Assembly (NCBI RefSeq): GCF_003075435.1 | Contig: NZ_QCZJ01000014.1 | Location: 62,001-126,000 of the forward strand | DNA length: 64,000 bases | Source: Terrimonas sp. | GTDB lineage: Bacteria; Bacteroidota; Bacteroidia; Chitinophagales; Chitinophagaceae | Direction: 5' to 3' | In this document: positions 27,153-37,009 of the stretch, one piece after another | How positions within the stretch are numbered: the stretch's first letter is position 1 | Layout of the letters: each line of letters begins with the position of its first letter | The notes under the pieces: generated by a model | What the model saw: only the letters and a program-made list of their open reading frames with translations | Database searches by the model: none | Told to the model about the DNA's origin: nothing | Program-made: the position numbers and the translations under genes

Positions 27153-28234
27153 AGTGAAAGGGATTGATTGTTTGAATAATAAGCTACCTGGTCTGAAAAC
27201 AAGCGCTCATTCTTTACCGGGTGAGAAGACCCAAGCACAGGAGCTTTGATGCCTTCACCTGCTTCTAGATTTTCATTTGTAATAATCCTCGCTTCGTCCC
27301 ACATTCCTTCATCTATAAAAGATTGCAGCAACTTTGCCCCCCCCTCAATTAATACACTCTGAACGCGGAGATTATATAATGCATGTATGATTTGATGAAC
27401 AATGCTTACATCATTGGTCACCTGGTAATACCATGTTCTATTTTCCTTATTTTTTATATCGTCAAACGACTCAATAGTATTTTGTATCCTGTTAAAAACA
27501 ATCGTTGTTACGGCATTATCAAATAAATGCAGATGATGCGGCAAACTCAACTCCATATCAAGCACCAGTCTCACCGGGTTTTTCCCCGGCCATAATCTTG
27601 TAGTAAGCGATGGATCATCCAGCCTTGCGGTATTGGTGCCAACCAAAATAGCAGCTTCTTCGCTGCGCCATTTATGCACCAGCCGGTTCGTATATGCATT
27701 ACTGATATGAAGGCGATTATTGCCCAAATCACCAATAACCCCGTTATTACTTTGCGCCCATTTAAGTACAATATACGGGCGATGTTTTGTATGAAATGTA
27801 AAGAACCGCCTGTTCAGCGTTTTACATTCCTTTTCAAGCACATTGGCTATTACAGCTATACCTGCAGTTTTCAGCTTATCAATGCCCTTACCATCTACCT
27901 CAGTAAACGGATCCCGGCAGCCAATAACTACTGTGGGTATATCGTGCTTTGTGATAAGATCTGCGCAGGGAGGAGTTTTCCCAAAATGAGCGCAGGGCTC
28001 TAAGGAAACATACATTACACTTTTACTGATAAGATTTTCATCTGCTTTATTGACAGATGCAATGCAATTCACTTCCGCATGTGGTTGCCCATATGCTTTA
28101 TGATATCCCTCTCCTATTATTCTTCCTTCATGCACCAGCACTGCGCCTACCATTGGGTTGGGCGCTGTATTGCCGGCAGCAAGTTGCGCCAGTTGCAAAC
28201 ACCGGTTCATGTATAATTCGTGAAGAGACAACAA
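27149..28234 (-). CDS. ribD: Bifunctional riboflavin deaminase/reductase RibD
   Basis: 361 residues. The N-terminal deaminase domain (1-145) has APNPMVGAVLV, the zinc ligands in PHAEVNCI and the SLEPCAHFGKTPPC block. The C-terminal reductase domain (about 150-361) has RPYIVLKWAQSNNG, SEEAAILVGTNTARLDDPSLTTR and SVLIEGGAKLLQSFIDEG. It carries out the second and third steps of riboflavin synthesis from GTP. The start is unusual: the family-conserved HExYM motif (HELYM here) lies upstream of the first ATG (28210), so TTG at 28234 or 28231 is the likely initiation codon. First gene of an operon. Confidence 0.93.
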   Translation of the reverse strand: MLSLHELYMNRCLQLAQLAAGNTAPNPMVGAVLVHEGRIIGEGYHKAYGQPHAEVNCIASVNKADENLISKSVMYVSLEPCAHFGKTPPCADLITKHDIPTVVIGCRDPFTEVDGKGIDKLKTAGIAVIANVLEKECKTLNRRFFTFHTKHRPYIVLKWAQSNNGVIGDLGNNRLHISNAYTNRLVHKWRSEEAAILVGTNTARLDDPSLTTRLWPGKNPVRLVLDMELSLPHHLHLFDNAVTTIVFNRIQNTIESFDDIKNKENRTWYYQVTNDVSIVHQIIHALYNLRVQSVLIEGGAKLLQSFIDEGMWDEARIITNENLEAGEGIKAPVLGSSHPVKNERLFSDQVAYYSNNQSLSL

Positions 28235-28349
28235 GAGTTATATAGCGGTATAAAAATTTACCAACGGGCAAAGGTAACAAGTCTTTGAGTAATTATTACG
28301 CTTACAGGCACACCTGAGAATGTCACTTTCTTCAAACGATACCATCAGA

Positions 28350-28383
28350 AAACAGCCCCGCTTCAAATTAGGCGGGGCTGTTT
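28350..28383 (-). terminator. Rho-independent terminator after the FKBP gene
   Basis: Stem AAACAGCCCCGC (28350-28361) pairs with GCGGGGCTGTTT (28372-28383) around a 10-base loop. On the minus strand it is followed by TTTTC. It ends the nrnA-FKBP unit before ribD begins. Confidence 0.88.
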
Positions 28384-28409
28384 ATTTATTATACAGGTAC
28401 CGGAAGCTC

Positions 28410-29405
28410 CTACTGGTTTTTCTTTTTTACCGGCGGAGTTAATGGCCTGATCACTCTTTTTTTAGTAGTATCTACCTGAACCTGGGGAGCAGGCTGAGGA
28501 AGCTTGGGCGCATCTAATACATCTAATATCTCTACATCAAATATCAGGTTGCTGTTGGGTTTAATTTTACCTGAACCCTGCGAACCATATCCTAAAACAG
28601 AAGGTATGTATATTGTACCCTTTGCTCCTTTACCCATTTGCTTTAAGCCATCTTCAAAACCTTTTATTGAACCACCCTGTCCTATAGTAACATTATATGG
28701 TTCGGTATGACGGAAAGTTGAATCAATATTGCTGTCAAACGGTGTACCATCAAGCAACTTACCTGTGTATTTTACCACCAGCGTTTGCCCGTCTTTAGGC
28801 AGTTCACCACCAGCTTGTTTAATATCAACATAAGTTCCAACTGTTGTTTTAGCAGGCTTCAGGTTATTCTTGGCAAAATATTCTTCAAGTGTTTTTTCAT
28901 CTTTCACTTTTTGGCCAATAGCACGGATAGAATCTTCTTTCATGAATGCTGTTCTTTCTTTCATGAAATCTTCCTGGGCATTTTCTGTTTTAAGTATTCC
29001 CAGCACCTTGAAAGTGGTAGAAAGATATTCTCCCTTTTTAAATCCTGCAGGCATCATGCCCATACCGTCTTTAAAAATGCTGTCTGTGGGTATACGGGTA
29101 ATAATACTGTCGCCAACTTTAACCTGTTTAAATATTTCAAAGTATTCTTTAGGTAGCTGCATGCTGTCTATAGGCTGGTACTGGGGTAACTGTCCATAAG
29201 TATCTTTCAATAAAGAATCTTTATATTTCTGAGCGAAATTAAATTTCATCACCTCACCGTAGGCAATGGTTTTACCGTTTCCTGAGCTGATGATTTTATA
29301 CTCCATTCCGTTCTTTAGCTTTTTGAAAGAACTGTTTCCTTTATTGCAGGACATCATAAAGTTCCCCAGTACAATCGCTCCTAAAACCCATATTGCTTTT
29401 TTCAT
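28410..29405 (-). CDS. FKBP-type peptidyl-prolyl isomerase lipoprotein
   Basis: 331 residues. A lipoprotein signal (GNFMMSCNKGN) precedes two FKBP-like halves. The first, about residues 30-135 (KLKNGMEYKIISSGNGKTIAYG), lacks most active-site aromatics and is probably structural. The second, about 205-300, is a full FKBP domain (LVVKYTGKLLDGTPFDSN, GQGGSIKGFEDGLKQM, GTIYIPSVLGYGSQGS, NLIFDVEILDV). The tail is Pro/Lys-rich. Such lipoproteins face the periplasm and help fold outer-membrane or secreted proteins. It starts 12 bp after nrnA in the same operon. Confidence 0.92.
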   Translation of the reverse strand: MKKAIWVLGAIVLGNFMMSCNKGNSSFKKLKNGMEYKIISSGNGKTIAYGEVMKFNFAQKYKDSLLKDTYGQLPQYQPIDSMQLPKEYFEIFKQVKVGDSIITRIPTDSIFKDGMGMMPAGFKKGEYLSTTFKVLGILKTENAQEDFMKERTAFMKEDSIRAIGQKVKDEKTLEEYFAKNNLKPAKTTVGTYVDIKQAGGELPKDGQTLVVKYTGKLLDGTPFDSNIDSTFRHTEPYNVTIGQGGSIKGFEDGLKQMGKGAKGTIYIPSVLGYGSQGSGKIKPNSNLIFDVEILDVLDAPKLPQPAPQVQVDTTKKRVIRPLTPPVKKKNQ

Positions 29406-29417
29406 AATTAAAATTGA

Positions 29418-30443
29418 TTATTGTAATTGTGTTGCGTTTTCTTTTATAGCGTTTTTAAATGCCTGTACGGTTTTTTGCAGTGAATCAGCGCTTCTTCCAC
29501 CAGAAGCATTAAAATGCCCTCCACCATTAAAATATGTACGTGCAAAGGTATTTACATCAAAATCTCCTTTGCTTCTGAACGACCACTTTCTTTCTTCATC
29601 CCTGTCAATTACCAAACCAGCCAGCTTTATTCCCTGGATGGACAACGGATAATTAACCAGTCCTTCAGTATCGCCTGTTCGTACATTAAATTTCAACAAA
29701 TCAGATTTTGGTATAGCTATCAATGCCGCATTATATTCATAAAACACTTCCATCCTGTATAATAAAACGTGCCCGAGAAAACGGAGCCTGTCTTCAAGAA
29801 AATTATCATAAAGGTTTTCGTGCACAATTGAATGTTGAAGCCCCTTGTTTTTCAGTTCAGCCACCATGCGGTGAACATCTGATGAGGTTGCCGGAAACCG
29901 GAATGAACCTGTATCGCCTATAATGCCTGCATACAAACAGGAAGCTATATCCTGGTTAATGAGCTCAGCCTTGCCTGATCCAACTATAAAGTCGTATACC
30001 ATTTCGCTGGTAGAGCTTTTGGAAGTAAGGCTTATACCATAATCAAAAGATGCTGTTTCAGGCTGCTCATGATGATCAATTAAAACTTTAACACATTGCA
30101 GCTCTTTAAGCTTTTGAGCCATGTGCTTTGTTCTGTGCATGGCATTAAAATCAAGGCAGAACAACCATTCAGCACTATCCAGTATGGATAAAGCCTTTTC
30201 TTTTGCGGCTTCAAAATCAACTACGTTTCTGCAGCCCGGCATCCATTTTAAGAAATCGGGCCAATTGGTAGGAGATATTACGGCAATATTATGCCCAAGC
30301 TGGGATAAAAAACCCGCTAATGCCAGAGATGAGCCCATAGCATCCGGATCAGGCTTTTGATGCATGGTAATTACAATTCTCCGTGGGGTTGATAATAATG
30401 GATAAATCTCCTGGATGGGCTTCATAAAAGGCGCAAAAATCAT
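29418..30443 (-). CDS. nrnA: DHH/DHHA1 family phosphoesterase (oligoribonuclease/pAp phosphatase, NrnA type)
   Basis: 341 residues. DHH motifs are present: MHQKPDPDAMGSSLALAGFL (metal-binding Asp residues), CLDFNA, the IDHHEQP signature, and IIGDTGSFRFPATS. The DHHA1 end shows FNGGGHFNASGGRS. NrnA-type enzymes degrade very short RNAs and the by-product pAp in the cytoplasm. Starts at 30443 or 30425 (MKPIQEI) are both possible. Upstream partner of the FKBP lipoprotein gene; it diverges from ndk. Confidence 0.88.
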   Translation of the reverse strand: MIFAPFMKPIQEIYPLLSTPRRIVITMHQKPDPDAMGSSLALAGFLSQLGHNIAVISPTNWPDFLKWMPGCRNVVDFEAAKEKALSILDSAEWLFCLDFNAMHRTKHMAQKLKELQCVKVLIDHHEQPETASFDYGISLTSKSSTSEMVYDFIVGSGKAELINQDIASCLYAGIIGDTGSFRFPATSSDVHRMVAELKNKGLQHSIVHENLYDNFLEDRLRFLGHVLLYRMEVFYEYNAALIAIPKSDLLKFNVRTGDTEGLVNYPLSIQGIKLAGLVIDRDEERKWSFRSKGDFDVNTFARTYFNGGGHFNASGGRSADSLQKTVQAFKNAIKENATQLQ

Positions 30444-30546
30444 TTATAATAGCCATTCAGTCAAATATTTTTTCCTGCATAAACAGATACAGGCTTATAA
30501 GGATGCTAATTACACAAATCAATATGCTAATTATTAACCGAAACAG

Positions 30547-30554
30547 TACCTTTG
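30547..30554 (+). promoter_or_regulatory. Bacteroidota -7 box upstream of ndk
   Basis: TACCTTTG matches the TAnnTTTG -7 consensus and ends 18 bp before the ndk ATG at 30573. No good TTTG -33 box is visible at 19-22 bp spacing. It supports the 30573 start over the TTG at 30552, which lies inside the box. Confidence 0.5.
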
Positions 30555-30572
30555 CTGCCCAAAAGAAAAAAT

Positions 30573-30989
30573 ATGAGCAATAGAACATTTACCATGATTA
30601 AGCCTGACGCATTTGCCAATGGTCATTCAGGAGCTATTATAGACAGAATTATAAAGGCAGGCTTTAAAATTGTGGCTTTAAAACTCACATCGCTATCTGC
30701 TGAAAAAGCCGGTGAATTTTACGCGGTGCATAAGCAACGTCCTTTTTACGGAGAACTGGTAGAATTTATGAGCAGCGGACCCATTATCGCAGCTATTTTA
30801 GAAAAAAACAATGCAGTAGAAGATTTCAGGAAGCTGATTGGTGCAACCGACCCCGCTAAGGCAGATGAAGGTACCATACGCAGGGTTTTTGCTGAAAACC
30901 TTGGCAGAAACGCTATTCATGGCAGCGATAGTGATGATAATGCCGCCATAGAAGGCAATTTTTTCTTTTCAGGACTGGAAAGGATTTAA
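30573..30989 (+). CDS. ndk: Nucleoside diphosphate kinase
   Basis: 138 residues from ATG 30573 ([14 protein letters not shown]). All NDK landmarks are present: the KPDA N-terminus, the ATP-binding block [15 protein letters not shown], the [16 protein letters not shown] segment and the phospho-accepting His116 in [10 protein letters not shown]. It balances NTP pools by moving phosphate from ATP to NDPs. The length is normal for the family. It is monocistronic, with its own -7 box and a terminator right after it, and divergent from nrnA. Confidence 0.97.
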   Translation: MSNRTFTMIKPDAFANGHSGAIIDRIIKAGFKIVALKLTSLSAEKAGEFYAVHKQRPFYGELVEFMSSGPIIAAILEKNNAVEDFRKLIGATDPAKADEGTIRRVFAENLGRNAIHGSDSDDNAAIEGNFFFSGLERI

Positions 30990-31023
30990 GTGTTTCTATT
31001 TAAAAAATAAATAATCTGGCGAA

Positions 31024-31049
31024 AAAAGACCGGTTTAAGACCGGTTTTT
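31024..31049 (+). terminator. Terminator after ndk
   Basis: ACCGGT (31029-31034) and ACCGGT (31040-31045) form a hairpin flanked by A-run and T-run (AAAAG...GTTTTT), a compact rho-independent terminator 35 bp after the ndk stop. Confidence 0.8.
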
Positions 31050-31436
31050 AAAATTTGGCATAATCTTAGTTATAATATAAACATCTTTCTCAAGGGTTTA
31101 GGGTTGAAACTAAAGGGGGCTCATTTCCATGGGCCTCAATTTTTTTTATATAGCGGGTAGTTCAATGTATTGCAAAAAAAGATTCCTACAATTTGTGCAT
31201 ATCATTTGGTATTGACCAAAAACTTTTACAACAATTAGTCCTCCGCAGAAAAAGCATAATTTCTTCAAAAAGACAACACACTAACAAAACTTACGCATTG
31301 AGCATGCTGTACAAATAAATGAACTTAAAAAGATTGTTGGATAAGACCTGGTTGAACTTCAGCGTTATTAAACATGAGATCAGAAGAGGGACCTAAAAGA
31401 GTTGTATTGCATCTGAAATTGTATGCAAAATCCCAA
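31050..31436. other. Gene-free region with possible decayed coding remnant
   Basis: No intact gene is seen. A hairpin-like stretch near 31116-31140 (GGGCTCATTTCCATGGGCCTC then a T-run) resembles the tRNA terminator 320 bp further on (31437-31470), as if the terminator had been duplicated. Around 31300-31370 a plus-strand frame reads HAVQINELKKIVG, stop, DLVELQRY, stop, which is the pattern of a decayed coiled coil such as the end of an IS3-type transposase OrfA. This is weak evidence; the stretch may simply be non-coding. Confidence 0.35.
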
Positions 31437-31470
31437 ATAAAAAAAGGGTCTCATTTTCATGAAACCCTTT
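31437..31470 (-). terminator. Terminator after tRNA-Val
   Basis: On the minus strand AAAGGGT...TCAT pairs with ATGA...ACCCTTT and is followed by a run of seven T (31440-31446 on the plus strand are A). It lies 11 bp downstream of the tRNA 3' end. Confidence 0.8.
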
Positions 31471-31481
31471 ACTGTATTGAG

Positions 31482-31556
31482 TGGGAGCACACGGGCTCGA
31501 ACCGCGGACCCTCTGCTTGTAAGGCAGATGCTCTGAACCAACTGAGCTATGCTCCC
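31482..31556 (-). tRNA. tRNA-Val, anticodon TAC
   Basis: On the minus strand the cloverleaf is complete. Acceptor GGGAGCA pairs with TGCTCCC plus discriminator A. The D arm is GCTC...GAGC. The anticodon stem TCTGC/GCAGA carries loop CTTACAA, so the anticodon is TAC (reads GTA/GTG valine codons). The T arm is CGCGG-TTCGAGC-CCGTG. The CCA end is not encoded (the next bases are CTC). A terminator hairpin follows. Confidence 0.96.
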
Positions 31557-31689
31557 TTTTTGTAGAACTACCCCGTTTTAATTGGGAGTGCAAAGATAAG
31601 TGTTGAATCATTTCTGCAAAATTTTTTTGAAATAAAATCAAACAAAATATATTTTCATCCTCCTCCCTCAATAAGATAATATCTCAAGC

Positions 31690-31757
31690 CAATGCTGATG
31701 ACTAATGGCTGACTGCTGATAGCTAACTGCCCAAAGCCCACAACCCACACCCCACCT
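31690..31757. repeat. Heptamer-phased array downstream of the SUMF1-domain gene
   Basis: Units in 7-base phase run up to the stop codon of the minus-strand gene: GCTGATG, ACTAATG, GCTGACT, GCTGATA, GCTAACT, then GCCCAAA, GCCCACA, ACCCACA, CCCCACC. Two different unit families are joined head to tail. No complementary arm is apparent, unlike the arrays at 15414 and 19906. Confidence 0.75.
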
Positions 31758-32583
31758 AATTCGGATACAGTACCAGCCTGAAGCCTCCAATATCATCCAT
31801 ATAATCCTGCTTAACACTATTGCGGGTGGTTACTCTGCAACTGGCTGCCTGGGTAAACCACGAGCCTCCACGCCTGACCCTGCCAGAACCTGACTCCGGC
31901 CCAACAGGATTATTATGCTCGTTTTGCTCGTAGTAAAATTTGCTATACCAATCCTGGCACCATTCCCAAACATTGCCCGTCATATCATACAAACCAATTG
32001 AATTGGGTTTCTTTTCTCCAACAGGATGCGGATGCCTGCCGCTGTTTCCCGAATACCACCCTGCTTCATCTATATCATCACTACCACTATAGCGAAACTG
32101 CTTCCAGTCCTTTCCTCCCTTTGCTGCATACTCCCATTCTGCTTCTGTAGGTAAACTGTATTTTTTATCCGTGAGCGCATTTAATATTTCTATAAACTTT
32201 TGTGCATCGTTCCAGGTTACTTTATCAACAGGGCATTGATCACAACCGGAAAATTCACTTGGGTTTGTTCCCATAATAGCAACCCATTGTCTTTGTGTAA
32301 CAGGATATTTACTTATAGCATACCCGTCTACGGTTACTTCATAAGCAGGGCGTTCATCTGCTTCACCTGCATCATTGCCCATTACAAAATTGCCGCCTGT
32401 TACCCACACCATATTGTTCTGAATACTATCTAATAACTCCTTACTCACAACAGGTAAAACAATTTTTTCCTTCTTGTTTTTTTTCTTCTTTTGCTGAGCT
32501 GATACATCAATACAAATCAACATAAACAGCATAGCCAAACCAGCTTTCAAAACATTTAATGTCATATGCCGCATTGTTTTCAT
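31756..32583 (-). CDS. Secreted SUMF1/FGE-fold protein, probably non-catalytic
   Basis: 275 residues. A signal peptide (AMLFMLICIDVSAQ) is followed by a Lys-rich linker (QQKKKKNKKEK). The formylglycine-generating-enzyme sulfatase (SUMF1) fold then has MVWVTGGNFVMGND, ISKYPVTQRQWVAIMG, YSLPTEAEWEYAAKGG, NSIGLYDMTGNVWEWCQDWY and RRGGSWFTQAASCRVTTRNS. In true FGE the last block carries two catalytic Cys; here the first position is Thr, so sulfatase activation is unlikely. In Bacteroidota this fold also appears in gliding/T9SS proteins such as GldK and GldJ, but no lipobox is seen here. It ends at a heptamer array. Confidence 0.87.
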   Translation of the reverse strand: MKTMRHMTLNVLKAGLAMLFMLICIDVSAQQKKKKNKKEKIVLPVVSKELLDSIQNNMVWVTGGNFVMGNDAGEADERPAYEVTVDGYAISKYPVTQRQWVAIMGTNPSEFSGCDQCPVDKVTWNDAQKFIEILNALTDKKYSLPTEAEWEYAAKGGKDWKQFRYSGSDDIDEAGWYSGNSGRHPHPVGEKKPNSIGLYDMTGNVWEWCQDWYSKFYYEQNEHNNPVGPESGSGRVRRGGSWFTQAASCRVTTRNSVKQDYMDDIGGFRLVLYPN

Positions 32584-32642
32584 AATGGTTTGATTGTTTA
32601 CAGAAAAATTATTTGAATAATATTGCCGTTTTCAAATATAGC

Positions 32643-32673
32643 AAAAAAAATCCCGCTTCTTTTGAAGCGGGAT
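32643..32673 (-). terminator. Terminator after groEL
   Basis: ATCCCGCTTC (32650-32659) pairs perfectly with GAAGCGGGAT (32664-32673) around a TTTT loop; the minus-strand transcript then runs into eight T. It ends the groES-groEL operon 30 bp after the stop. Confidence 0.92.
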
Positions 32674-32703
32674 ATATGATATATGACCTTTCGATCAACT
32701 GGA

Positions 32704-34386
<1,683 letters not shown>

Positions 34387-34436
34387 TAGCCGGGCATTCC
34401 TGCCAACCGTCTCTTTTAAAATTGCTATAAATATTT

Positions 34437-34718
34437 TTAAACGATAGCAAGAATATCAGACTCTCTCATAATAAGATAGTCTCCGCCATCAATCGTTATT
34501 TCAGTACCGGCATATTTGCCATATAATACTACATCACCTGATTTTACGCTTACAGGCTCGTCTTTTTTACCAGGACCAGCGGCAACAACAGTTCCACGCT
34601 GTGGCTTTTCTTTTGCAGTATCAGGAATAATGATGCCCCCTGCAGTCTTTTCTTCCGCAGGAGCTGGTTTCACGATCACCCTGTCATGAAGGGGAGTTAC
34701 ACTAAATTTTTTAGACAT
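34437..34718 (-). CDS. groES: 10 kDa co-chaperonin GroES
   Basis: 93 residues, standard length. Family blocks: [19 protein letters not shown], the mobile loop [27 protein letters not shown] and [30 protein letters not shown]. It caps the GroEL ring. First gene of the operon; a candidate promoter lies about 55 bp upstream of its start. No CIRCE-like inverted repeat (the HrcA operator) was seen in the upstream 300 bp, in line with Bacteroidota that control chaperones differently. Confidence 0.98.
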   Translation of the reverse strand: MSKKFSVTPLHDRVIVKPAPAEEKTAGGIIIPDTAKEKPQRGTVVAAGPGKKDEPVSVKSGDVVLYGKYAGTEITIDGGDYLIMRESDILAIV

Positions 34719-34771
34719 AAAAATGATTTTTTGTTGATTAAAGACTTGATTTTAAAAATCTTTAAGGCGGA

Positions 34772-34805
34772 CAAAGGTATACGAATAATATGCCAATGCG
34801 TCAAT
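34772..34805 (-). promoter_or_regulatory. Candidate promoter of groES-groEL
   Basis: On the minus strand TACCTTTG (34779-34772) fits the TAnnTTTG -7 consensus of the Bacteroidota primary sigma factor, with ATTG (34805-34802), close to the TTTG -33 box, 22 bp upstream. The distance to the groES ATG (34718) leaves a leader of about 45-50 nt. Confidence 0.5.
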
Positions 34806-34895
34806 GCCGGAAAAAATTTCAGTTTTTATTGTAATACCGCAATTTGTGGAAAAAGATGGCAGAAACGGACCTGGGGATATATGCCAATTTTACCG

Positions 34896-34986
34896 GAAAA
34901 GGTAGAAGGTAAAGGGTTTAAGGTATATGATTGAAACGATCTTCGCCTTATATCTCATACCTTCCATCTTTTCTCTTATACCAAAA
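34896..34986. repeat. Heptamer-phased inverted arrays in the groES-nusB divergent region
   Basis: The left arm is in 7-base phase: AAAAGGT, AGAAGGT, AAAGGGT, TTAAGGT, ATATGAT (34898-34932). The right arm is CCTTATA, TCTCATA, CCTTCCA, TCTTTTC, TCTTATA (about 34946-34980), largely complementary. Unlike most such arrays in this window, it lies between divergent genes, upstream of nusB. Confidence 0.75.
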
Positions 34987-35024
34987 TTTCCCTACCTTCG
35001 CCGCCGCTTAATAGTTCTTTAAAG

Positions 35025-35951
35025 ATGATCAGCAGAAGAAACATACGTGTAAAAGTTATGCAAACCCTCTACACTATTGATACCAGTGAAGAGCAAGCCC
35101 AGGGAAATAAATTTAATAAGTTATTAGACAAGCATTTAGAGCAATCCCGCCAGATTTTCGTTTATCTCATTCATCATATCATAAGCATAGCCCGCTATGC
35201 AGAAACGGACTCCCGTTTACGATCTTCAAAACATTTGCCCAGCAAAGAAGATCTGAATGTAAATATTAAAATAGCCGGCAATGAAATAGTATGGAAAATA
35301 CTGGAAGACTCCTCGTACCAGCGTGCTGTTGCCGAAATAAAGCCCCAGCACTGGGATAATGATGAGTTGATAAGAAAGACTTATTTACAGCTTGTAGAAG
35401 CGCCTGTATATAAGGAATATATTGCGCTGCAGGAAAGAAATAAGAAATCGGAGAAAAATATACTGGAATATATTTTTACAGACCTGATGCTGGCAAACGA
35501 TGACTTTATGTCTCATATGGATGATACCTTTCTCCACTGGGACGACGATGCAGAAATGATGAACCAGCTTGTACTGAACTTTCTGCAAAAACCGGCAAAT
35601 GCTGATTTCCAGGATATGCTGGGCGCGGAAAAAAGGAAATTTGCGAACGACCTGCTGCAAACTGTTTTAGAGAAAAAAGAATACTGCCTTGAGCTCATCA
35701 AGCCCAAATTAAAAAACTGGGATGCGGAAAGAATAGCTGTGCTGGATATGATCCTTATGGAAATGGGCGTTTGCGAGTTCCTGTATTTTGATACCATACC
35801 TACAAAAGTTACCATTAATGAATATATTGACCTGGCAAAGGAATACAGCACACAGCAGAGCGGGCATTTTGTAAATGGTATTTTGGATAATATTCATAAG
35901 GATCTGCTGGCACAGGATAAACTGCACAAAGTATCTCATAAAAAATCTTAA
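35025..35951 (+). CDS. nusB: Transcription antitermination factor NusB (long Bacteroidota form)
   Basis: 308 residues, about twice the length of the E. coli protein. The N-terminus keeps the NusB opening SRRNIRVKVMQTLYTID; the helical middle (about 40-190) is an insertion usual in Bacteroidota. The C-terminal NusB fold occupies about 195-300, with ERIAVLDMILMEMGVCEFLYFDTIPTKVTINEYIDLAKEYS and QSGHFVNGILDNI. It binds rRNA boxA with S10 in antitermination complexes. It has no close operon partner; DUF1573 follows after 159 bp. Confidence 0.94.
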   Translation: MISRRNIRVKVMQTLYTIDTSEEQAQGNKFNKLLDKHLEQSRQIFVYLIHHIISIARYAETDSRLRSSKHLPSKEDLNVNIKIAGNEIVWKILEDSSYQRAVAEIKPQHWDNDELIRKTYLQLVEAPVYKEYIALQERNKKSEKNILEYIFTDLMLANDDFMSHMDDTFLHWDDDAEMMNQLVLNFLQKPANADFQDMLGAEKRKFANDLLQTVLEKKEYCLELIKPKLKNWDAERIAVLDMILMEMGVCEFLYFDTIPTKVTINEYIDLAKEYSTQQSGHFVNGILDNIHKDLLAQDKLHKVSHKKS

Positions 35952-35959
35952 CGCGTTTA

Positions 35960-36016
35960 TAAAAACTATTAAGCAATTAAGAAAAGTTAAGCGGTTTAAT
36001 TCCCTTAATTTCTTAA
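35960..36016. repeat. Short-unit inverted array after nusB
   Basis: TTAAG-centred units (ATTAAGC, AATTAAG, AGTTAAG) spaced 8-9 bp are followed by TTAAT-centred complements (CCCTTAATTT, CTTAATGG). A transcript can fold into an AU-rich hairpin just past the nusB stop. The period is less regular than in the heptamer arrays. Confidence 0.5.
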
Positions 36017-36082
36017 TGGCTCAAAATATAAAATAACGCAGGCACTGCCAATTCCCTTCGCGCTTTCCTTGTAATAAAAATG

Positions 36083-36090
36083 TACATTTG
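36083..36090 (+). promoter_or_regulatory. -7 box upstream of the DUF1573 gene
   Basis: TACATTTG matches TAnnTTTG and ends 20 bp before the ATG at 36111, a typical leader length; a TTCG possible -33 lies 22 bp upstream. Confidence 0.45.
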
Positions 36091-36110
36091 CAGTCCAAAT
36101 TCAATAAAAG

Positions 36111-36557
36111 ATGAGCAGACTTATTTTGGCCGCCATTATTATTACAACTTTTTTTGCAGCCTGCCAGCAGGGAGAAAGCAAAACACCTGTGGCCACCGAT
36201 GCTGCAAAAGCAGCAAACGCTCCTGTTGATCCGGCAAGCCTAACAACCATACAATGGCTGGATTCTACGCTTGACAAAGGCACCATAACCGAAGGAGAAA
36301 AAATTGAAGTAGCATACCGTTTTAAAAATACCGGTAATAAACCCCTGGTAATAAAAGATGTTCGCCCTTCCTGCGGATGCACCGTAGCTGAAAAACCTGA
36401 AGAACCTATTGCACCAGGCGGAGAAGGTATTATTAAAGGTGTATTTAACAGCGCAAATAAATTGGGACCCAATCACAAGACTATTCATGTGGTTACCAAT
36501 ACACAACCCGATACCTATGCGCTTGTTTTTAATGTGGTAGTCAATAAAAAGAATTAA
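36111..36557 (+). CDS. DUF1573 lipoprotein
   Basis: 148 residues. Lipoprotein signal ILAAIIITTFFAACQQGE with the lipidated Cys at about 19, then a single DUF1573 Ig-like (ASH-type) domain: EKIEVAYRFKNTGNKPLVIKD, the signature VRPSCGCTVAEKPEEPIAPG, and HKTIHVVTNTQPD. These envelope proteins are abundant in Bacteroidota; function unknown. Its position just before yajC (33 bp gap) suggests joint transcription with the secretion accessory gene. Confidence 0.93.
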   Translation: MSRLILAAIIITTFFAACQQGESKTPVATDAAKAANAPVDPASLTTIQWLDSTLDKGTITEGEKIEVAYRFKNTGNKPLVIKDVRPSCGCTVAEKPEEPIAPGGEGIIKGVFNSANKLGPNHKTIHVVTNTQPDTYALVFNVVVNKKN

Positions 36558-36590
36558 TCAAATTTGTATTCAAATATTTAAAACAACAAC

Positions 36591-36923
36591 ATGACAAGTT
36601 ATTTAACATTATTACAGAGTGCACAGGGAAATGCCCAAATGATGCAGATGATTATGCTGGTAGGTATCATCGCGGTATTTTACTTTTTCATGATCCGCCC
36701 TCAAACCAAGAAAGCGAAAGAAGCTAAAAACTTTCAGACCAACCTTCAGAAAGGCGATAAAGTAGTTACCATTGCCGGTATACATGGCAAAATAGATAAG
36801 GTAAATGAAGACAATACCCTGCAGCTTGAAGTTAGCCCCGGCAGCTATCTCAAAATTGAAAAAAGTGCTATCAGCATGGAATGGAGCAAACAATTAAATG
36901 GCGCTGCTGCTGATAAAAAATAA
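36591..36923 (+). CDS. yajC: Preprotein translocase subunit YajC
   Basis: 110 residues, standard length. One transmembrane helix (MIMLVGIIAVFYFFMI) is followed by the family signature RPQTKKAKEAKNFQTNLQKGDKVVTIAGIHGKI and a short cytoplasmic beta domain. It associates with SecDF and the Sec translocon in the inner membrane. It is followed by a terminator and then coaE. Confidence 0.96.
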   Translation: MTSYLTLLQSAQGNAQMMQMIMLVGIIAVFYFFMIRPQTKKAKEAKNFQTNLQKGDKVVTIAGIHGKIDKVNEDNTLQLEVSPGSYLKIEKSAISMEWSKQLNGAAADKK

Positions 36924-36940
36924 AATTTAACGAGTTAATA

Positions 36941-36977
36941 AAAAATCCGGGATCCAGACTATGGGTTTCGGATTTTT
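36941..36977 (+). terminator. Terminator after yajC
   Basis: AAAAATCCG (36941-36949) pairs perfectly with CGGATTTTT (36969-36977), followed by a T-rich run. It lies 17 bp after the yajC stop and directly upstream of coaE. Confidence 0.78.
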
Positions 36978-37009
36978 ATTTTCTATAAGTTTATACAAAA
37001 TTTCAGTCC

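Noticed and set aside
31374-31671. Short frames over the tRNA-Val region
   Set aside because: They cross the tRNA gene and its terminator; the cloverleaf is unambiguous.
34719-35024. HrcA/CIRCE operator upstream of groES
   Set aside because: No 9-bp inverted repeat of the CIRCE type was found; the inverted repeat present is the heptamer array.
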